Notes under the pieces: generated by a model | The model's database searches: none | The model's input: only the letters and a program-made list of their open reading frames with translations | Told to the model about the DNA's origin: nothing | NCBI GenBank assembly: GCA_021817145.1 | Contig: JAKAVV010000008.1 | Location: 44,670 to 108,669 of the forward strand | Source of the DNA: a bacterium | GTDB lineage: Bacteria > Vulcanimicrobiota > JABDET01 | Direction of reading: 5' to 3' | Length of the DNA stretch: 64,000 nt | Shown: positions 26,399 to 34,912 of the stretch, piece by piece | How positions within the stretch are numbered: the stretch's first letter is position 1 | Layout of the letters: each line of letters opens with the position of its first letter | Program-made: the position numbers and the translations under genes

Positions 26399-27193
26399 TT
26401 ATGCTTCTTTAAACTTGCGGCACTGCTGCTGAAACTCCTTTGATTTAATGATTTCTTGGATAAAAGCCCCTGACCACACTTTTGACAAACCAGTGTTTTC
26501 TTCGAAAACTACACGGGGGCGCCCTGTCTGCGCGCTGATAGCTATCTCTTGATAAGGAAGATACTCCCCAATGATCCCTGCAAACTTAAAACCCAATTCA
26601 TCTCTTCCTAAAACAGCATTTTCCCCTTTAAATCTCCATCGTGAAGGTTTTAAGAATACAGGACTTCCACTATTTCCAGGGAAGGCAAATCCATCCATAT
26701 AAAAAGTTTTGTCGGGATCAATCAGGCTGATTTGCCCCCCTCGCACAACAGGAGAAATTTTTCTTCTTTCCTCCAGTCCTGGCTGATAGGAAAGATAAAA
26801 AACATCATAAAGCTCAGACAACTTGCTGTGGGGTAGAAACATTTCATCATCCACAACAGCCACATCTTCTTTCGATGGAATCAGGGTAAAGGGAAGAACA
26901 GCCACATCCACTTCAGGTTTTTCATGAACAATCCATTTAACATCCAGTTCTTTTTTTAGTTTATCCACGGACCTAGAGCCAATCTTACGGCTTTTAAGGT
27001 TGAAAAAGACCTGCAGCCCTTTATCAAGGGGCTCCCCTGTTTCCATATTAAAAATCACATGTTTAGCGGTTGCTAGATGCAGGATATCGTTCACTGAAAT
27101 TAAAAAACCAGTTGCCTCAAACTGCCGCCTGCCTGATTCCGAAGTTCTGCCGAGAAACACGACTGTTTTTTCAAGAAGGCGAATAATTGTCAT
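26399..27193 (-). CDS. trypsin-like serine protease, cytoplasmic
   Basis: A 264-residue protein with the order of a chymotrypsin-fold triad: His in HLATAKHV, Asp in DVAVLPF and Ser in FPGNSGSPVF. There is no signal peptide or PDZ domain, so it is not a standard DegP. Its ATG overlaps the stop of the CBS gene by 4 bases. Target unknown; placed between a CBS sensor and a PP2C phosphatase it may be part of a stress-response unit. Confidence 0.75.
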   Translation of the reverse strand: MTIIRLLEKTVVFLGRTSESGRRQFEATGFLISVNDILHLATAKHVIFNMETGEPLDKGLQVFFNLKSRKIGSRSVDKLKKELDVKWIVHEKPEVDVAVLPFTLIPSKEDVAVVDDEMFLPHSKLSELYDVFYLSYQPGLEERRKISPVVRGGQISLIDPDKTFYMDGFAFPGNSGSPVFLKPSRWRFKGENAVLGRDELGFKFAGIIGEYLPYQEIAISAQTGRPRVVFEENTGLSKVWSGAFIQEIIKSKEFQQQCRKFKEA

Positions 27194-27858
27194 GAGGTGG
27201 AAGAAACCTCAACAGGAGCTGCCTCAAAGAGATGCCAGTCCAGAATCTGGAAAGAAAAATGATGCAACTCATCCAAAATCTTTTCTGCGTCTTCTTTTCC
27301 ATCAGGGGCTTTAAAAACCATAACAATTTCAGGATATTTGGGTGAAAAGAGAATAGAGCGCACCTGGTTCGAGAACTTACGGAAGGCATCAGCCACACCT
27401 GCGCGTGTTTCCTCTGTATTGAGCAGAACAACCTGAAAATACCCTGGTTCAGCCCCAAACAAAGTCGTGAAAAGGCGGAAAATATCGGTTTCAGTCACGA
27501 TCCCAACAACCTGATCTTTTTCCATAACAGGAATACCCCCAATTTTATGACTCGCCATAAGAAGGGCCGCCTGCTCCACGGGATCATCGGAAATCACGGT
27601 AACAACCTGTTTTGCCATGATCTGATTCACTTGTGTAATGCGAAGAATATCCTCAGATGCCTCCTGAGGCAGATGGGCGATAGCAGAAGGTCTGGCTTCC
27701 CTGATATCCCTTTCAGTAACAATTCCAACCAAACGGTTAGAATCAAGGACAGGGAGTCTTCGAATTTTGTGTTCCTGCATCAATCTATAAGCCGTAAAAG
27801 CAGATTCTTTCGGCTTAATCGCAACAACAGGTTTACTCATAATGTCTTTAATTAACAT
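27190..27858 (-). CDS. tandem CBS domain protein with C-terminal ACT-like region
   Basis: Two CBS domains (residues about 1-60 and 75-135, with IKDIMSKPVVAIKP, LVGIVTERDI, IGGIPVMEKDQVVGIVTETDI) that usually bind adenine nucleotides, then about 80 residues that resemble an ACT-like regulatory domain. The ATG at 27858 has GGAGGG eight bases upstream; GTG at 27867 would overlap that site. Probably first or second gene of the long minus-strand operon. Function: energy-state or ligand sensing, target unknown. Confidence 0.83.
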   Translation of the reverse strand: MLIKDIMSKPVVAIKPKESAFTAYRLMQEHKIRRLPVLDSNRLVGIVTERDIREARPSAIAHLPQEASEDILRITQVNQIMAKQVVTVISDDPVEQAALLMASHKIGGIPVMEKDQVVGIVTETDIFRLFTTLFGAEPGYFQVVLLNTEETRAGVADAFRKFSNQVRSILFSPKYPEIVMVFKAPDGKEDAEKILDELHHFSFQILDWHLFEAAPVEVSSTS

Positions 27859-27895
27859 GACAACCACCCTCCTTTTAAATTGTTTCTACCTGTTT

Positions 27896-28141
27896 TCAAC
27901 TAAACCATTCATGGAAAGGACAGCGTTCCGGTCCAAGAACCCAATCGGACAGCTCAGGGGAGATACATTCCCCTGTCGGATACGTTATCTGGAGAGAATG
28001 AAAAGGTCCCAGCAGCCATTTCTCTTCCTCTGGGAGATCCAGCTCCTCTGAAACCTTGACAGACACTGGATATTCAATTGAACTGCCGAGAACAGGGACT
28101 TTTCTTCCTTGTTCTGTGGTTTTGCTTGTTGAGTAGGTCAT
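27896..28141 (-). CDS. small orphan protein
   Basis: An 81-residue soluble protein I do not recognise. It has a strong ribosome site (GAGGAGG upstream of the ATG), is acidic in the middle and ends in CPFHEWFS with two cysteines in all. It is the first gene of the minus-strand run leading to the hydrogenase and is divergent from the small gene at 28292, with a dyad in between. Confidence 0.65.
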   Translation of the reverse strand: MTYSTSKTTEQGRKVPVLGSSIEYPVSVKVSEELDLPEEEKWLLGPFHSLQITYPTGECISPELSDWVLGPERCPFHEWFS

Positions 28142-28201
28142 TTTAAATTCCTCCTCAACTTTATTTTAACACATTCATCTTCAAAAAGCCAATCGGATCA
28201 A

Positions 28202-28220
28202 GATCCTAGAAAATAGGATC
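28202..28220. promoter_or_regulatory. dyad in divergent intergenic region
   Basis: GATCCTA (28202-28208) and TAGGATC (28214-28220) form a perfect 7-base inverted repeat around GAAAA. It sits midway between two divergent small genes and could be an operator for both. An extended -10 (TGATATAAG, 28258-28266) for the plus-strand gene lies 40 bases on. Confidence 0.45.
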
Positions 28221-28291
28221 AAAACCTGATTGTAATTTTTCTTCTGTTTCCTTATGCTGATATAAGGGAATAATAAAAAGAGGTGAAAAAA

Positions 28292-28528
28292 ATGAGTAAC
28301 ACAAATCTTATGAAACAAGATTTTGATGGAAACTCAAAACAGGAAGCCATACTTTCCATCCCTAGAGACAGGATTGAACACAGCCGGTTTACAAGTGGAA
28401 TCTATGTTCCAGCAGAGCGCAGTTCTTCGGTTTATGATTTTCTAAAAGATGAACGATCTTTTTCAGCGGGAGAAGGGATTTATATCCCTGTTGTATTCTC
28501 TTCTTCTCAAAGCCACTTTCATTACTAA
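28292..28528 (+). CDS. small orphan protein with an internal repeat
   Basis: A 78-residue protein without recognised family. It contains two similar segments, SGIYVPAERSSSVY and EGIYIPVVFSSSQS, about 35 residues apart, suggesting a duplicated strand motif. AGAGGTG six bases upstream supports the ATG at 28292. It precedes the UspA gene by 149 bases and diverges from the orphan gene at 27896-28141. Confidence 0.6.
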   Translation: MSNTNLMKQDFDGNSKQEAILSIPRDRIEHSRFTSGIYVPAERSSSVYDFLKDERSFSAGEGIYIPVVFSSSQSHFHY

Positions 28529-28677
28529 CTCCTAACTCAGCCAGAGGTCTGGAAATAGAAAAGATCCCTGGCTCAAACAAGATTTTTGTAGAAATCGGAT
28601 ATTGAGCCGATAAACAGAGTTGTCTTTTTGTGTTAAACTGTACTTAGAGGATTATCTAAAAAAGGAGGGGATTCAGG

Positions 28678-29634
28678 ATGGAAAAGATTCTAGTGGCGGT
28701 AGATGGCTCTAACAGCTCAAACCTGGCTCTAGAACATGCTGTAATTCTTGCTCAAGCATTAAATAGCTCTCTGCTTCTTCTGCATGTCATGGAAGTGAAG
28801 AGAGTCATGCTGCTTCATGACGATTTTACAGGAAGCTGGATTCGTTTTTTGAACGAAACAGTAGGGGACCTGCGGAAAAAAGGGGAAGAAATCCTTGAAT
28901 CAGCTAAAAAAGGGCTTGATGTAGAGTTTAAACTCAGGCTTGAATTAGGAAACCCCGCTAAAATTATTTCAGATGTGGCAAAAGAGGAAAACTGCAGTCT
29001 TATTGCCATGGGAAGCAGGGGATTAAATGATCTCACAGGGATCCTTTTAGGGAGTGTAAGCCACAGGGTGCTTGAAAGAAGCCCTGTCCCTGTTTTGTTG
29101 GCAAAATCTTCGGAAGGAAAACCAGAGCAGAGAGAAAGGACCGGTTTAAAAAAAATACTGGTAGCTGTTGATGGAACGAGTGGTTCAAAATCGGCTCTTC
29201 TGCATGCAGCCTCACTGGCAGGCAAACTCCCCTTAGAATTGATCCTTCTGCATGTTATTCCTGATATTCGATACACACCTTATTATCTGGAGACTTTTGC
29301 GGTTGAAGCAGCGGACACAATCTTGCAGGAAGAACTGGATCGATTAAATAAAAAAGGAATGGAAGTTTTACAAGATGCCGAAAATACAATTTCCAGGTTT
29401 GGAATCCCCTTAAGAAAACGTCTGGAAACAGGTGATCCCGCTAAAATCATCAATAAAGCAGCTGCAGAAGAAAAAGTGGATTTGATTGTGATGGGAACAA
29501 AAGGGCCAAGCGAATGGATCAGTTTGGTATCTTCAGGGATCAGTCATCGGACACTGGAAAAAGCTTCGGTTCCGATCCTTTTTGTGAAAGAGACGCACTC
29601 TGCCGATATTGAACAGGTAAAAGTTATGTCATGA
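28678..29634 (+). CDS. tandem universal stress protein (UspA x2)
   Basis: A 318-residue protein of two Usp domains (about 1-145 and 158-310). Each starts KKILVAVDG/EKILVAVDG and each carries the ATP-binding GxxG-type loop (MGSRGLNDLTGILLGSVSHRVL in the first, MGTKGPSEWISLVSSGISHRTL in the second). In the second the loop glycine pattern is altered. Strong AGGAGG site. Usp proteins support survival under starvation or anoxia. The alcohol dehydrogenase gene follows 62 bases on. Confidence 0.92.
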   Translation: MEKILVAVDGSNSSNLALEHAVILAQALNSSLLLLHVMEVKRVMLLHDDFTGSWIRFLNETVGDLRKKGEEILESAKKGLDVEFKLRLELGNPAKIISDVAKEENCSLIAMGSRGLNDLTGILLGSVSHRVLERSPVPVLLAKSSEGKPEQRERTGLKKILVAVDGTSGSKSALLHAASLAGKLPLELILLHVIPDIRYTPYYLETFAVEAADTILQEELDRLNKKGMEVLQDAENTISRFGIPLRKRLETGDPAKIINKAAAEEKVDLIVMGTKGPSEWISLVSSGISHRTLEKASVPILFVKETHSADIEQVKVMS

Positions 29635-29696
29635 ATCTGCAAGCCCCAAGATGGACAGCGATTCCACCGCGCAATGGAGAAGCTTAAACAGGGATC

Positions 29697-30695
29697 ATGA
29701 AAGCTGAAATATTAACAAAGCAGCAGCCCATTGAAAACAGCCCGCTTCAATTGGCTGATATCCCTAAACCGAGCCTGCTGCCAGATGAAGTTTTAATCAA
29801 GGTTTCTGCTTGCGGTGTCTGCAGAACGGATCTTCATGTCATAGAAGGGGATCTGCCTGTTACCCATTTTCCACTTATTCCAGGGCATCAAATTGTTGGG
29901 AAAGTGGTGGAATCCGGCTCCTCCTGCGCTCGTTTTAAAATAGGGGACAGAATTGGAATCCCCTGGCTCAGAAAAAGTTGTGGAACTTGTCAGTATTGTG
30001 TTAAAGGCAGAGAAAATTTGTGCGATTTTTCGCAGTACACAGGATACCATGCCAATGGAGGATACGCGGAATATGCGACAGTCCCTGAAGCCTTCGCTTA
30101 TCCCATCCCTGATATGATGAAGGATGAACAAGCAGCCCCTCTTTTATGCGCTGGAATTATCGGATTCCGCGCTTTCAAAAAAAGCAGCTGCCATTCAGGC
30201 GGGAAGTTAGGGATTTTTGGATTCGGCTCTTCAGCCCATATCATTATCCAGATTGCCCTGCGCAGGGAATGCGAAGTATTTGTGATCAGTAGAGGGAAAA
30301 AGCATCAGGACCTGGCAAAAGAAATGGGGGCTTCCTGGGTCAGTGACTCTGCGGATTCACTTCCTGTTAAATTGGACAGCGCCATTATTTTCGCCCCTGC
30401 GGGAGAGATTGTTCCAATTGCGCTTCGCTCTTTGGATAAAGGAGGAACTGCTGTCATGGCGGGAATCCATTTAACCACTATCCCTTCCATGTCTTATGAA
30501 GAGCATCTTTTCCATGAGAAAAGACTTGTGAGTGTTGAATCCAATACTCGTGAAGATGGGATCGAGCTTTTTAAAGAAGCGGTTCGTCTTCATATCTCTC
30601 CAAAAACCACTATTTTCCCTTTATCAGAGGCAAATGAAGCGCTTCTTAAACTCAAAAAAGATGAGATCAGCGGAACCGCAGTTCTAAAAATTTAA
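29697..30695 (+). CDS. zinc-dependent alcohol dehydrogenase
   Basis: A 332-residue medium-chain dehydrogenase. Catalytic zinc ligands: Cys in SACGVCRTDLH and His in PGHQIVG (GHQ where most have GHE). Structural zinc cysteines are in CGTCQYCVKGRENLC. The cofactor-binding loop is GIFGFGSSAH. It resembles AdhA/AdhP-type ethanol dehydrogenases. It follows the UspA gene in the same direction and may share its transcript. Confidence 0.9.
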   Translation: MKAEILTKQQPIENSPLQLADIPKPSLLPDEVLIKVSACGVCRTDLHVIEGDLPVTHFPLIPGHQIVGKVVESGSSCARFKIGDRIGIPWLRKSCGTCQYCVKGRENLCDFSQYTGYHANGGYAEYATVPEAFAYPIPDMMKDEQAAPLLCAGIIGFRAFKKSSCHSGGKLGIFGFGSSAHIIIQIALRRECEVFVISRGKKHQDLAKEMGASWVSDSADSLPVKLDSAIIFAPAGEIVPIALRSLDKGGTAVMAGIHLTTIPSMSYEEHLFHEKRLVSVESNTREDGIELFKEAVRLHISPKTTIFPLSEANEALLKLKKDEISGTAVLKI

Positions 30696-30777
30696 CGGGA
30701 TTTCCCCTTGATCAATCTTTTGATTTTAATCTTTCCTCCGATTGATTTTTAAAAATCCTCCGAAAGAGAACCCTTTT

Positions 30778-30793
30778 TGTGATGTGAATCACC
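30778..30793. promoter_or_regulatory. CRP/FNR-family binding site
   Basis: TGTGA-TGTGAA-TCACC matches the CRP consensus TGTGA-N6-TCACA at nine of ten positions. Its centre (30785.5) is about -41.5 from the transcription start predicted by the -10 at 30815, the classic class II activator position. Confidence 0.6.
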
Positions 30794-30801
30794 GACATTT
30801 A

Positions 30802-30829
30802 CTTGTGTTTAAGGTATAATAAACACAAG
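30802..30829 (+). promoter_or_regulatory. promoter with 9-base inverted repeat around the -10
   Basis: TATAAT at 30815-30820 is flanked by CTTGTGTTT (30802-30810) and AAACACAAG (30821-30829), a perfect inverted repeat. A repressor there would cover the -10. The -35 is poor (CCGACA, 30792-30797, 17-base spacer), consistent with need for the activator site just upstream. Confidence 0.65.
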
Positions 30830-30866
30830 CTGCAAGAACAGTAGAGAATCAAAGGAGGTCAGTAAA

Positions 30867-31226
30867 ATGGCAGGAGCTCTGGTAGAACACAAACTCATCA
30901 CCCTTCAAAATCAAGTTGGTCTTATTGATTCAAGGGTAAAGGACACTGTAAAAAATCATGAGCTGCGAGATATTTTAACTATCTTCTCCTTTTTTTTCAT
31001 CCTTTTCGAAATCGCTTTTCTGACTCTTTCTTTTGCCATAAAATTTTCTCCGCTGAACCACCTGCCTGACTGGGCAGCAAATTTGCTTTGGGACCTTCGC
31101 ATTTTCATATCGGCAGGAACTGCTGCATTGATCTACTCCGTGATTACCAACAGTATAAAACCCAGATTGACCAGCTTAAACCCAGAATATGCAGCAGTTA
31201 GAACCCCTCTTGAAGGAACAAATTAA
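30867..31226 (+). CDS. small two-span membrane protein, unknown
   Basis: A 119-residue protein with two hydrophobic segments (about residues 37-60 and 74-97), good AGGAGG site, and no motif I recognise. Its promoter combines a CRP-like activator site and a repressor-type dyad. The 3' end overlaps the convergent porin gene by 29 bases. Confidence 0.65.
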   Translation: MAGALVEHKLITLQNQVGLIDSRVKDTVKNHELRDILTIFSFFFILFEIAFLTLSFAIKFSPLNHLPDWAANLLWDLRIFISAGTAALIYSVITNSIKPRLTSLNPEYAAVRTPLEGTN

Positions 31227-32601
31227 AGCGGTTATCAATTCCTGGAGGTTCTGCTTTATAATCTGTAACCCAGTAAAAATAATCTAATCCTAAAGTTAAA
31301 CTGCTGCCAAGATTGAATCTTTGGGCAAGGGTCCAGGCAGAATTTTTTACTCGAGCAAAAGATTGTGATGGCAAAAAATCCCCTGCAAAAGGATTGTCCA
31401 AGAAATATCCAGGATAAACCCAATAGTTTTTCGTAACACCAAACCCCATTTCAATCCATCCTCCACGAGAACCAATAGCAGAACCTGTTGCAGGATTGAT
31501 ATTCTGGCCAATTCCTCCTGTCACATCTGCCAAATCCGATCCTGTCCAGAGCTTCCCGTGGAGCAAATACCAGGAATTTACTGGAGCAGTAAAATCAGCC
31601 CCTATTAAATCCGTAAAAAATCGGTCTTTCCCAGCGATGGCGCCTGCTGCTAACTTTTGTTCCCCTTGGGCCGCCCAAACTCTAAAACTGTAAGGCTGTC
31701 CAGAAACAGGAGATCTCCAGTTATACCCTAGCAAAAGAGAAACCAGAGGGATCTGTGAAGCTTCTCCTGAAATAAAACCAGAACCATCCAGGCTGGCATT
31801 ATCCACAGCCCCTTCTAATCCAGCCTCTCCCGCAATCTGAAAACCTAATTTAGGGGTATATCCTATTTGAATTTGGGGGCGGCGGTATCCAATATCCCCT
31901 AAATTTCCCATGTTGGTTGGAACTGCATCAACAACAGGCAGCACCTGACCAAAGAGATCCCAGTCCTGCCCAAACTCAAAATATAAAGGACCTTTATGAA
32001 TACGCGCATAAGCCAGGTGAAGTCTTGCTGCAGGTTTAGAGCGACTGGTGATATCCGGGTTTAAATCACCTGGGACTGAAAAGGCATTCGCAAAGTCAAA
32101 ATCCACAATTCCACTTGGCTTCCATCCACCTGGAAGAGAAGGGGAAGTAATACTTAATCCTATCCTTGTATATCGTCCAGTAAAAGAAAGTTCCCCTGTC
32201 TGCTGCTGTTTAAAAGAAGGGTCTTTTGGTGAAAGAACAAAAGAGGGCCCTTCGCTAAAATTCGTTCGATGAGAATCAGAAAATATATCCCCCCTGACAA
32301 AACCGTATAACTTTACTTTAAATCCTTTTGGAACCCTCACGAAATTATTTCCAGAAGTGGATTTTGACGGAACAGAAACGGATTTTTTTTGAAGCTGTTC
32401 CACTTTCCCTTGAAGTTCCTTTAATTTATCCTGCTCTGATCGTATTTCTTTTTCCTGCTTTTTTATCTGATTTTCCAACTGTTTAAGGATCTTTTTCTGC
32501 CATGAAGCAGAGATACTCTGCGCTCTTGCAGCGCCTTGAAACCCAATGAGTGTTATCATCCATGTAAAAAAAAACGCCTGGTTCAATTTTTTGCTCATCA
32601 A
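31198..32601 (-). CDS. outer-membrane porin with N-terminal coiled coil (Pho-regulated)
   Basis: A 467-residue exported protein: signal peptide ending ARA, a charged coiled coil (about residues 38-75, rich in K/E/Q heptads) as in trimeric DcaP/OprP-type porins, then a beta-barrel of alternating strands ending in Phe, the outer-membrane sorting residue. Five 11-base TTAA repeats upstream mark it as a Pho-regulon member, so phosphate or pyrophosphate uptake is the most likely task. The exact porin family is uncertain. Confidence 0.85.
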   Translation of the reverse strand: MMSKKLNQAFFFTWMITLIGFQGAARAQSISASWQKKILKQLENQIKKQEKEIRSEQDKLKELQGKVEQLQKKSVSVPSKSTSGNNFVRVPKGFKVKLYGFVRGDIFSDSHRTNFSEGPSFVLSPKDPSFKQQQTGELSFTGRYTRIGLSITSPSLPGGWKPSGIVDFDFANAFSVPGDLNPDITSRSKPAARLHLAYARIHKGPLYFEFGQDWDLFGQVLPVVDAVPTNMGNLGDIGYRRPQIQIGYTPKLGFQIAGEAGLEGAVDNASLDGSGFISGEASQIPLVSLLLGYNWRSPVSGQPYSFRVWAAQGEQKLAAGAIAGKDRFFTDLIGADFTAPVNSWYLLHGKLWTGSDLADVTGGIGQNINPATGSAIGSRGGWIEMGFGVTKNYWVYPGYFLDNPFAGDFLPSQSFARVKNSAWTLAQRFNLGSSLTLGLDYFYWVTDYKAEPPGIDNRFNLFLQEGF

Positions 32602-32656
32602 TCCCCTCCTGAAATTATTTTATGTCTATTTTAAAGATAACAGGTTAAATCAGAAA

Positions 32657-32710
32657 TTAACACTAAGAAGAGGTTAAAAAATTTTAACCGGTGGTTAATT
32701 CTTCCTTAAC
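32657..32710 (-). promoter_or_regulatory. Pho box upstream of the porin
   Basis: TTAA or CTAA tetramers at 32663, 32674, 32684, 32695 and 32706 recur every 10-11 bases, the periodicity of PhoB/OmpR-family direct repeats. On the minus strand it includes TTAACCTCTTCTTAGTG, almost identical to the pstS site. Confidence 0.75.
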
Positions 32711-32777
32711 TCGATCCAGGATAATGTAAAGTTAGCTGTTTTGAGGAAAGAGGGGGATGAAAAAATGAAACCTTTAT

Positions 32778-33521
32778 TTACCCTGAAATTAAAAACTCAT
32801 CCCCGCTTGAAAGAGGGGAGTGCGCTTTCGCCAAATCTACAGTGATCTTAATCGTATTATACAAGGTCCCTTCGGGGTGAGACATAATAATTTGAGTTTC
32901 GACGTCTGATTTAACCAGTCTCCCTTCTTTATGGGCAAAATAAGTGGCTCCGCTGCAGATCACCTTTTGAGAAATCCCCTGACTTAAAGGAATTTCGGTT
33001 TCTGGATTTGAAACAGCAATACGCGCGCACTCATACCCCTTTACTTTATCAATAGAAGCGAGATTGTAATTAAACTTCAAAGTATAAGGAGGAAGGTTTT
33101 GGCCTGTGGTTGGATCTTGCAGAGAGACTTGACTTTCTCCATTCCATGTTTCCCCGATAAAAACAGGTCTTGTCGGGAAAGAAGGCTGGCTGGCAGGGCT
33201 CTGCAGAGTGGTTTCAAGAATCTCGCCATTTTTAGACATCTTCATCTGAACTTTCACGGGTTTTGCCTGGGCAGGATCAATTTGAATAACCTGGTCATTT
33301 TTCATTAATTGTTTGGATTCAACCAGCATTTCGAGATTGTAACTTCCATCTCCATTAACCCCCAAAACTTTTTGAGTCATCTGCATTTTTAGAAGATCTC
33401 GATCACGTTGAGATTCTGATCCTGATCGAGCCTCTCGGCTCGAATCTACTGTGATTTCATAAATATACTCTTCATTTTTTGCCATCTTATACTGCAAAAC
33501 CACCGCTTCTTTTAAAGACAT
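32778..33521 (-). CDS. conserved-looking hypothetical protein
   Basis: A 247-residue protein of beta-strand character, without signal peptide or membrane span and with few cysteines. Composition suggests a single globular beta-rich domain (segments like YIYEITVDSSREARSGSES and ETWNGESQVSLQDPTTG). I do not recognise its family with confidence. It lies upstream of the porin on the same strand, 176 bases from it, but the porin has its own Pho box. Confidence 0.6.
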   Translation of the reverse strand: MSLKEAVVLQYKMAKNEEYIYEITVDSSREARSGSESQRDRDLLKMQMTQKVLGVNGDGSYNLEMLVESKQLMKNDQVIQIDPAQAKPVKVQMKMSKNGEILETTLQSPASQPSFPTRPVFIGETWNGESQVSLQDPTTGQNLPPYTLKFNYNLASIDKVKGYECARIAVSNPETEIPLSQGISQKVICSGATYFAHKEGRLVKSDVETQIIMSHPEGTLYNTIKITVDLAKAHSPLSSGDEFLISG

Positions 33522-33670
33522 CTCTCCCTCCTCATCCTGACAATCAGGGCTTTTCTAGCGGTTTCGACACAAGAACCTGTCTTCCTTTTAAAAAAGAGAG
33601 GCTGAAGCAGCTGCAGCAGAGGGGAGTGGAGTCTGAAGAGAGAATCTCAGAAACACCTTCTATAAGTTGG

Positions 33671-34375
33671 TCAATAATGATAGTGAAGTTCTCGGTAAAA
33701 AGAGGCTGTGGATCGCGCTAAAAGAAGAGCGCAGAATAAACTCAAAAAGCAGAACAAATATCCTGAAACGATCTCGGGAATAAAATACCCAATTCCAAAA
33801 AGTTTGGTAAAGGTATAGAAAAAGCTTAAAAAAACGCAGCCGATAAAAAAAACAGAAAAAACAATTAGGAATTTTCCCCAATAAGAAGAACCCATTTGAT
33901 TTAAGTCCTCTAAAATACCTCTTGGGTTGACTGCCCATAAAAAATCGTTTCCCTCTATAAATCTAAGAAAGCTGATCGGAACCAATAAGACAATTAAGAG
34001 AGAAAAGAGCCCTGTAAGGAGCCCTAAAAAAAGAACGAATAAAGCATGGTAAAATAAAAACAAGGGAGAAACATTGGAAAAATTCGTATATGAGAACACG
34101 GGAAGAGCAAAAATCACTGAAAGCAGAAAACAAATAAGGGCAGGAGAAAAAACCAGCAATATCAGTAAAAAAACTCTCCCGCCGCGAGCGAAATAATTTC
34201 CCGCATTTTCGAATTTAGGTGTCGTAAAATTGTTTTCAGTTAGACAAGCATGGGCAAAATCCGCGGTCCATCCAAAAGCAAAAAAGTTTAAAATCGGAAT
34301 AGGGAGAAAAAAAGAAAAAATCGCAATCCAACCAAGTAAATGGGAATTTTTTAAAAACCCGGTTAAATCCTCCAT
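33671..34375 (-). CDS. multi-span membrane protein (DUF4013-like)
   Basis: A 234-residue integral membrane protein with five or six hydrophobic segments; the pattern of an early GGRVFLLILLVFSPALI span followed by an LLIVLLVPISFLRFIEGNDFLWAVNPRGILEDL loop resembles DUF4013 proteins. No function known. Its start directly follows the stop of the TPR gene. Confidence 0.6.
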   Translation of the reverse strand: MEDLTGFLKNSHLLGWIAIFSFFLPIPILNFFAFGWTADFAHACLTENNFTTPKFENAGNYFARGGRVFLLILLVFSPALICFLLSVIFALPVFSYTNFSNVSPLFLFYHALFVLFLGLLTGLFSLLIVLLVPISFLRFIEGNDFLWAVNPRGILEDLNQMGSSYWGKFLIVFSVFFIGCVFLSFFYTFTKLFGIGYFIPEIVSGYLFCFLSLFCALLLARSTASFYRELHYHY

Positions 34376-34897
34376 TTATTTTTTTCTTTTCAACAAGGCT
34401 TCTGTCTGCTGCAGCTCAAGTTTTAAATTTTTATCCTTGGGATTTAATTTTAAAGCTTTTTGAAAATGTACAATGGCTTTCGAAATGCTGCCTTCCTGCA
34501 GCTCGGCTTCTCCTAACAATTCTTCATTTCGATAATCAGAAGGGGTAATTTTTTCGGCATTTTTAACGATTTCTTTTGCTTTTTCAGCATTTCCCGCTGA
34601 AAGAAGAGCCTCTGCGTATTTTTGAAGAACAAACGGGTCTTCTGGAGATTCTTTTGCGATTTTTCTCCATTTTTTTACTTCTGAAGCCGACCTGTGAACA
34701 GGCAGAGGGGGCTGAGCAGAAGGGGTTTTAACCTGACTGCCAAAATAAACAGCAAGAATACTTGCCAGGAGAGAACCTAATACGAAACTGGATAAAACTA
34801 TAATGTTAATTGCCTTCCATACTTTTTGGCGTTTAGCTTCTTTAACATTAACTCTTTTCTTAGTGTCCATTGTCAATCTATATAGTTTGACTTCCAT
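34376..34897 (-). CDS. membrane-anchored TPR protein
   Basis: One N-terminal membrane span (about residues 27-50), then two to three tetratricopeptide repeats (ALLSAGNAEKAKEIVKNAEK, GSISKAIVHFQKALKLNPKD). The ATG at 34897 is preceded by GGAAGGG; a longer frame from 34924 would overlap the divergent translin-family start. TPR proteins scaffold others; the partner may be the membrane protein encoded next. Confidence 0.7.
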   Translation of the reverse strand: MEVKLYRLTMDTKKRVNVKEAKRQKVWKAINIIVLSSFVLGSLLASILAVYFGSQVKTPSAQPPLPVHRSASEVKKWRKIAKESPEDPFVLQKYAEALLSAGNAEKAKEIVKNAEKITPSDYRNEELLGEAELQEGSISKAIVHFQKALKLNPKDKNLKLELQQTEALLKRKK

Positions 34898-34912
34898 TTT
34901 CGAGACCCTTCC

